From assembly GCA_947068385.1 (NCBI GenBank), contig CAMTBF010000059.1:1-12035 (forward strand): DNA of 12,035 nucleotides, read 5' to 3'. Positions within the stretch are counted from its first letter, which is position 1. Every line of letters begins with the position of its first letter. Source of the stretch: an uncultured Lachnospiraceae bacterium. Lineage in GTDB: Bacteria > Bacillota > Clostridia > Lachnospirales > Lachnospiraceae. Below are positions 8,801 through 12,035 of the stretch, piece by piece. The notes under the pieces were generated by a model. It was not told where the DNA came from. It searched no databases and saw only the letters and a program-made list of their open reading frames with translations. Both the position numbers and the translations under genes were made by a program.

Positions 8801-9665
8801 CATCACCAATGAGGAGACCGGCGAGAGCAAGGCCTACCTAATCCCCTACGGCTCCCGCATCAAGGTGCTGGACGGCCAGGTGCTGGAGGCCGGCGACGAG
8901 CTGACGGAAGGTAGCGTGAACCCTCACGACCTGCTGAAGATCAAGGGCATTCGCTCCGTGCAGGACTATATGCTCCGGGAGGTACAGAGGGTGTACCGCT
9001 TACAGGGCGTGGACATCGCGGATAAGCATATCGAGGTCATCGTGCGCCAGATGCTGAAGAAGGTGCGCATCGAGAACAGCGGGGACACCGACTTCCTGCC
9101 GGGGACATTGGTGGACGTGCTGGAATACGAGGACATGAACGAGACTCTCTACGCGGAGGGCAAGGAGCTGGCGGAGGGCAAGCAGGTGCTGCTGGGCATC
9201 ACCAAGGCCGCCCTGGCCACGAACTCCTTCCTGTCGGCGGCTTCCTTCCAGGAGACCACCAAGGTGCTGACCGAGGCTGCCATCAAGGGCAAGATAGACA
9301 ATCTGATCGGCCTGAAGGAGAACGTCATCATCGGTAAGCTGATTCCCGTGGGCACCGGCATGAAGCGCTACCGCAACACGAGGCTGAACACGGACGAGCT
9401 GGAGACCATCTCCTTTGACGAGCTGGGGGACGAGGGATTCGACGATATGCCGGAGGAGCCCGTGGAGGACGGGGAGATCGAAGAGGCTGACCAGTCGGAT
9501 GCCGACGGCTTCGCAGATGAGACGGAGGAAGAGGATGCCGCGTATGCGGAGGAGGACGACGCATACGAGGAAGAGGATATAGAGGACGGCGAGGACGAGG
9601 AAGGGTACGAAGAGGACATGGAGGACGCTGCGGAAGAGGACGACATGGCCGAAGAGGACCAATAG
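5844..9665 (+). CDS. rpoC: DNA-directed RNA polymerase subunit beta'
   Basis: This is the 1273-residue beta' subunit carrying the catalytic Mg site. Zinc site 1 is C69, C71, C84 and C87. The catalytic [12 protein letters not shown] motif places D458, D460 and D462 as the Mg ligands. Zinc site 2 is C804, C888, C895 and C898. The trigger loop TMRTFHTGG has M932, R933 and H936 and runs straight into [20 protein letters not shown], so the large trigger-loop insertion of proteobacteria is absent, as expected for Firmicutes. Residue 93, just after CGVEVT, is Lys, the position reported to make clostridial and mycobacterial enzymes fidaxomicin-sensitive. The last 70 residues (1204-1273) contain 42 Asp/Glu and no Lys/Arg. 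ATG 5844 is chosen over the upstream in-frame codon at 5784 because AAGGAG (5830-5835) lies eight bases before it and the family N-terminus begins there. It is cotranscribed with rpoB. Confidence 0.99.
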   Translation: MSETKNEATAYQPMTFDAIKIGLASPEKIREWSHGEVMKPETINYRTLKPERDGLFCEKIFGPNKDWECHCGKYKKIRYKGVVCDRCGVEVTKSSVRRERMGHIELAAPVSHIWYFKGIPSRMGLILDLSPRVLEKVLYFASYIVLDSGETGLDYKQILSEKEYQDAREMYGNKFRVGMGAEAIKELLQAIDLNEEAEELKAGLKESSGQKRARIIKRLEVVEAFRESGNMPDWMIMDVIPVIPPDIRPMVQLDGGRFATSDLNDLYRRIINRNNRLKRLLELGAPDIIVRNEKRMLQEAVDALIDNGRRGRPVTGPGNRALKSLSDMLKGKTGRFRQNLLGKRVDYSGRSVIVVGPELKIYQCGLPKEMAIELFKPFVMKELVAKSISQNIKNAKKLVDKMDNQVWDVLEEVIKEHPVMLNRAPTLHRLGIQAFEPILVEGKAIKLHPLVCTAFNADFDGDQMAVHLPLSVEAQAECRFLLLSPNNLLKPSDGGPVAVPSQDMVLGIYYLTQERPGSLGEGKSFKNVNEAILAYENKYLTLHSRITVRVSKKNAEGETVSGNVESTLGRFIFNEILPQDLGFVDRSLPENLLKLEVDFHVDKKGLKKILEKVINTHGASRTAEVLDDVKSIGYKYSTQAAMTVSISDMTVPESKPQLLAQAQATVDKISTNFRRGLITEEERYRAVVETWNETDKELTDVLLAGLDKYNNIFMMADSGARGSNQQIKQLAGMRGLMADTTGRTIELPIKSNFREGLDVLEYFMSAHGARKGLSDTALRTADSGYLTRRMVDVSQELSIREVDCSEDRTEIPGMTVKAFMDGKETIESLKDRITGRYSCEDIYDKDGELIVKHNHMITPGRAARILSTGVDEKGEPIEAIKIRTILTCRSHVGICAKCYGANMATGEPVQVGEAVGIIAAQSIGEPGTQLTMRTFHTGGVAGDDITQGLPRVEELFEARKPKGLAIIAEFGGKAELRDTKKKREVVITNEETGESKAYLIPYGSRIKVLDGQVLEAGDELTEGSVNPHDLLKIKGIRSVQDYMLREVQRVYRLQGVDIADKHIEVIVRQMLKKVRIENSGDTDFLPGTLVDVLEYEDMNETLYAEGKELAEGKQVLLGITKAALATNSFLSAASFQETTKVLTEAAIKGKIDNLIGLKENVIIGKLIPVGTGMKRYRNTRLNTDELETISFDELGDEGFDDMPEEPVEDGEIEEADQSDADGFADETEEEDAAYAEEDDAYEEEDIEDGEDEEGYEEDMEDAAEEDDMAEEDQ

Positions 9666-9763
9666 AGCCGGACGAAACCGAAGAGAGGGAACGCGGCCGT
9701 GGCCACAGGCTGAATGACGCGGATATGCGGTTTTCAGGGACAGGGCGGACGGCGGAACGATAA

Positions 9764-9802
9764 GGCAGGAGGGTGCGGCGAACGAGACGGCACCCTCTTG
9801 CC
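9764..9802 (+). terminator. long hairpin after rpoC, no T tract (possible terminator or 3'-end protector)
   Basis: GGCAGGAGGGTGC (9764-9776) pairs with GCACCCTCTTGCC (9790-9802) over 13 positions with a single G-U pair and a 13-base loop. It is the strongest stem downstream of rpoC, 98 bases after the stop. No T run follows (CATATGGTAATG region), so it is not a textbook intrinsic terminator. It could protect the rpoBC mRNA 3' end, mark a processing site, or work with a poorer termination signal. Confidence 0.45.
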
Positions 9803-9823
9803 ATATGGTAATGATAGATTGAA

Positions 9824-9880
9824 TGCCCGCCGAAGGCGGGTTGCCTGCTGAAGGCGGGTTGCCCGCCAAGAGCCGGGCGG
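9824..9880 (+). repeat. tandem GC-rich hairpin repeat (REP-like) running into the rfbD ribosome-binding site
   Basis: Two adjacent 18-base units, TGCCCGCCGAAGGCGGGT (9824-9841) and TGCCTGCTGAAGGCGGGT (9842-9859), are followed by a diverged third that starts TGCCCGCC (9860-9867). Each of the first two folds on a three-base GAA loop: CCCGCC 9826-9831 with GGCGGG 9835-9840, and the matching positions of unit 2. The two C-to-T differences in unit 2 keep pairing as G-U in the + strand RNA. The third copy can pair CCGCC 9863-9867 with GGCGG 9876-9880, which includes the first two bases of the rfbD GGAGAGGG site. REP-like is a description of form; I do not know the family. Confidence 0.7.
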
Positions 9881-9893
9881 AGAGGGACAGAGC

Positions 9894-10760
9894 ATGAAGA
9901 TATTTGTGACGGGAGTGAGAGGGCAGCTTGGCCACGATGTGGTGGAGGAGCTGGAGAAGCGCGGCATCGAGGCCGTGGGCGTGGACATTCAGGAGATGGA
10001 CATCACCGATGCGGGCAGCGTGGACAGGGTCATCAAGGCGGCGGCCCCGGACACGGTGATCCACTGCGCCGCCTACACGGCGGTGGACGCGGCGGAGGAC
10101 AATGAGGAGGCCTGCCGCAGGGTGAACGCGGAGGGCCCCCGCAACATCGCCAAAGTGTGCAGGGAGCTGGACATCCCCATGCTCTACATCAGCTCCGACT
10201 ACGTGTTCGACGGCAAGGGCACGGCAGGGTGGAAGCCGGATGACGCCTGCAATCCGCAGAGCGTATACGGATTGACGAAATATGAGGGGGAGCTGGCGGT
10301 GAAGGAGCTCCTGGACAAGTATTTCATCGTCCGCACCACATGGACCTTCGGCGTCAACGGCAAGAACTTCGTGAAGACCATGCTGAACCTGTCCAAGAAC
10401 CACGACACGATCCGGGTGGTGAATGACCAGTTCGGATCCCCCTCCTACACCTATGACCTGGCGAAGCTCCTGGTGGACATGGTGCTCACGGACAAGTACG
10501 GCATCTACCACGCCACCAACGAGGGCATCTGCTCCTGGTATGACTTCGCCTGCGCCATCTTCCAGGAGGCGGGCATCGAGATGAACGTGGTGCCGGTGAC
10601 TACGGAGGAGTACGGCGCGAAGGCAAAGCGCCCGGCCAACAGCCGGATGGACAAGGAGAAGCTGACCCAGAACGGCTTCCACCGCCTGCCTACCTGGCAG
10701 GACGCGCTGGCCAGATATATCAAAGCCCTGCGGGAGAACGGCTTCTTCGAGGAGAAATAA
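9894..10760 (+). CDS. rfbD: dTDP-4-dehydrorhamnose reductase
   Basis: This 288-residue protein is a complete RmlD/RfbD-type extended short-chain dehydrogenase. It reduces dTDP-4-dehydro-L-rhamnose to dTDP-L-rhamnose with NAD(P)H, the last step of making the activated rhamnose used in cell-wall and surface polysaccharides. Visible marks are the nucleotide-binding GVRGQLG (7-13), SSDYVFDG (100-107), the catalytic YGLTK (Y125, K129), RTTWTFG (147-153), GSPSYTYDLA (181-190) and RPANSRMD (246-253). The start is set by GGAGAGGG (9879-9886) seven bases before ATG 9894. None of the partner genes rfbA, rfbB or rfbC is in the window, so the gene is detached from its pathway here. The next gene begins one base after its stop. 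A related NAD-dependent sugar reductase is possible, but the motifs favour RfbD. Confidence 0.93.
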   Translation: MKIFVTGVRGQLGHDVVEELEKRGIEAVGVDIQEMDITDAGSVDRVIKAAAPDTVIHCAAYTAVDAAEDNEEACRRVNAEGPRNIAKVCRELDIPMLYISSDYVFDGKGTAGWKPDDACNPQSVYGLTKYEGELAVKELLDKYFIVRTTWTFGVNGKNFVKTMLNLSKNHDTIRVVNDQFGSPSYTYDLAKLLVDMVLTDKYGIYHATNEGICSWYDFACAIFQEAGIEMNVVPVTTEEYGAKAKRPANSRMDKEKLTQNGFHRLPTWQDALARYIKALRENGFFEEK

Positions 10761-10765
10761 GGTGA
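10749..10765 (+). promoter_or_regulatory. overlapping ribosome-binding sites for the sensor kinase
   Basis: GAGGAG (10749-10754), inside the last rfbD codons, lies seven bases before GTG 10762. AAGGTGA (10759-10765) lies eight bases before the in-frame ATG 10774. Both are workable, so the true start is either GTG 10762 or ATG 10774, a four-residue difference. Either position couples translation to the end of rfbD. Confidence 0.6.
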
Positions 10766-12035
10766 AGCGTTTCATGCATACGTTCAGATTCCAGATCCTT
10801 TCCCTGTTCCTGCTGATCAGCATCCCTGCCGTGGGACTGTCCCTGGCCGCCAGCCGGGCAAATCTGGCGGAGGCCAGGAAGCAGGTGCTGACAGCGAAAC
10901 AGACGGGCATGAACATCCTGGTGGAGCAGTACGACACCAGCCTGGCGGGCGTGAAGAACTATCTCCAGCTGCTCTTGTACAAGGACAACGCCTATGCGGC
11001 CCTGTGGCGGGAGGAGACGGATACCCGGTATCAGCAGGCCAGGGTCTGGCTGAACGACGAGCTGTCCAATCTGATGAGCTATTTTCCGCTTGTGTCCGGC
11101 TTCTATGTCTATGTTCCCCACAATGAGGACATCTATATGTCCAAGAGGAAGGACCGCATATCCATCGACGCACAGGAATACCTGGAGGAGAGGATTCCCC
11201 TGGACAAGCCCTATCTGAACCCCTGCGTGGCAGAGTACGGGGAGGGGAAGTTCCTGCTCTGCGGCTATCGGAACGCATATCTGGAGGTGGGCTTCGTAAT
11301 CAGCCTTAACGAGCTGTGGGAGCGGCTTGACATGGGGCTGAGCCAGGGGGACATATTGACGCTGGTGCTGGGGGAGGAGGAGATGTCCCTGGGAACAGAG
11401 GAGACGCCTCTGGGAGCGGAGGATGTGGGGAAGGAGCGCAGGCTTGCCGTGCTGGAGGAGGGATTCACCGTGATGCCGGTGACCCTGCGACTGTACTTTC
11501 CGGAGGATGCCATGCAGAGCGGGGTGTCCTTCAGGGCCAAGGCGCTGCTGTTCATGACGGCCCTGCTGGCCGCCTTTATTCCCGTGTTCCTGATTGCCAT
11601 CAAGAGGCGGTTCCTGGTTCCCATGGGCCGGATCTCCTCCGCCATGCAGGAGGTCCTGGACGGCAATATCGCGTACCGGATCCAGGAGTTTTCCAGGACC
11701 AGGGAGTTCGGCAGCATCGAGCAGGCCTTCAACCACATGCTGGACTACAGCCAGAACCTGAAGATCGAGGCCTATGAGCTGAAGCTGGAGAAGGAGAAGG
11801 AGGAGCTGATCAACCTAAGGCTCCAGATCAATCCCCATCTGCTGCTGAATTCCCTCAGCGTGATCCACAGCCTGGCCTTCAATAAGAAGACCGAGGAGAT
11901 CAGGGACTTCTCCTATAATCTGTCCAAATATTTCCGGTACGCCCTGCGCAACGCGTCGGAATTCGTCACGGTGCGTTCGGAGATTGAGTTCGTGAAGACC
12001 TACAGCCAGGTACAGAGAGTGCGGCATCCGGACGC
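10762..12035 (+). CDS. YesM/LytS-type membrane sensor histidine kinase, 3' end outside the window
   Basis: The frame stays open from GTG 10762 to the edge (424 codons). From the GTG start, residues 11-31 form a first membrane segment, 32-258 an extracytoplasmic sensor region with C155 and C167, and 261-280 a second membrane segment ending in basic KRR. A HAMP-like linker and a charged helical stretch (KLEKEKEELINLRLQ) lead to the His-kinase motif QINPHLLLNSL, with the predicted phospho-accepting H359. In this family (His_kinase, PF06580) the motif is usually PHFLFN or PHFLYN, so Leu replaces both aromatic residues here. The ATP-binding domain lies mostly beyond the edge. The usual partner is an AraC-type response regulator (YesN-like) next door, which would be to the right. 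The ligand cannot be read from the sequence. One base separates it from rfbD. Confidence 0.9.
   Translation, partial: MKRFMHTFRFQILSLFLLISIPAVGLSLAASRANLAEARKQVLTAKQTGMNILVEQYDTSLAGVKNYLQLLLYKDNAYAALWREETDTRYQQARVWLNDELSNLMSYFPLVSGFYVYVPHNEDIYMSKRKDRISIDAQEYLEERIPLDKPYLNPCVAEYGEGKFLLCGYRNAYLEVGFVISLNELWERLDMGLSQGDILTLVLGEEEMSLGTEETPLGAEDVGKERRLAVLEEGFTVMPVTLRLYFPEDAMQSGVSFRAKALLFMTALLAAFIPVFLIAIKRRFLVPMGRISSAMQEVLDGNIAYRIQEFSRTREFGSIEQAFNHMLDYSQNLKIEAYELKLEKEKEELINLRLQINPHLLLNSLSVIHSLAFNKKTEEIRDFSYNLSKYFRYALRNASEFVTVRSEIEFVKTYSQVQRVRHPD

Noticed and set aside
1893..9665. Intein, intron, frameshift or split in rpoB or rpoC
   Set aside because: Both genes read through with all catalytic and zinc-binding motifs at expected positions; the acidic tails are in frame and end normally.
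9824..9880. The repeat array as a CRISPR
   Set aside because: Units are 18 bases, directly adjacent, with no spacers, and each is a hairpin; no cas genes are present.
9000..10937. Minus-strand open frame spanning the end of rpoC, the spacer and rfbD
   Set aside because: It runs antisense through two clear genes and the repeat array, with no known motifs.
10720..11736. Minus-strand frames over the sensor kinase
   Set aside because: The + strand frame is open for 424 codons with two membrane segments and an H-box, so the antisense frames are shadows.

Overview
The window is a ribosomal-protein and RNA-polymerase locus, read entirely on the + strand: end of rplA (L1), an L10-leader region, rplJ (L10), rplL (L7/L12), rpoB, rpoC, then an isolated dTDP-rhamnose reductase gene (rfbD/rmlD) and a histidine-kinase gene cut by the right edge. 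The RpoB and RpoC sequences are of Firmicutes type: RpoB has the [23 protein letters not shown] N-terminus and RpoC lacks the large trigger-loop insertion of proteobacteria. The wording of both proteins, their acidic C-terminal tails and the fairly GC-rich coding sequence (not computed) suggest a GC-rich Lachnospiraceae-like clostridium. That assignment is from memory of the families, not from a search.

Region by region: 1-438 is the C-terminal two thirds of L1. Bases 439-677 hold a near-consensus sigma-A promoter (TTGACG-17-TATGAT), the L10 leader and an attenuator-type terminator hairpin, so rplJL has its own autoregulated control even though rplKA lies just upstream. Bases 678-1609 are rplJ and rplL. 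Bases 1610-1892 hold an intrinsic terminator, then three exactly 10-bp-phased A/T tracts, then a strong extended -10 promoter (TTGACC-17-TATTAT) and a structured 5' leader for rpoB. The polymerase genes are therefore separated from rplJL by a terminator plus their own promoter. rpoB (1893-5774) and rpoC (5844-9665) form one unit with a 69-base gap.

After rpoC there is a break from the rpsL-rpsG-fusA order expected in clostridia. A 228-base spacer carries a long hairpin without a T tract and a GC-rich tandem array of 18-base hairpin units running into the rfbD ribosome-binding site. rfbD (9894-10760) is followed after one base by a YesM/LytS-type membrane sensor kinase (10762 onward), suggesting translational coupling.

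I see no wholly new multi-gene system. The points most worth a second look are: an asparagine at the rifampicin-pocket histidine of RpoB, together with a lysine at the fidaxomicin-sensitising position of RpoC; a pair of very acidic tails on both large subunits; competing terminator/antiterminator pairings in the L10 leader; a cysteine-rich upstream reading frame with an embedded terminator-like hairpin in the rpoB leader; and the tandem hairpin array before rfbD.
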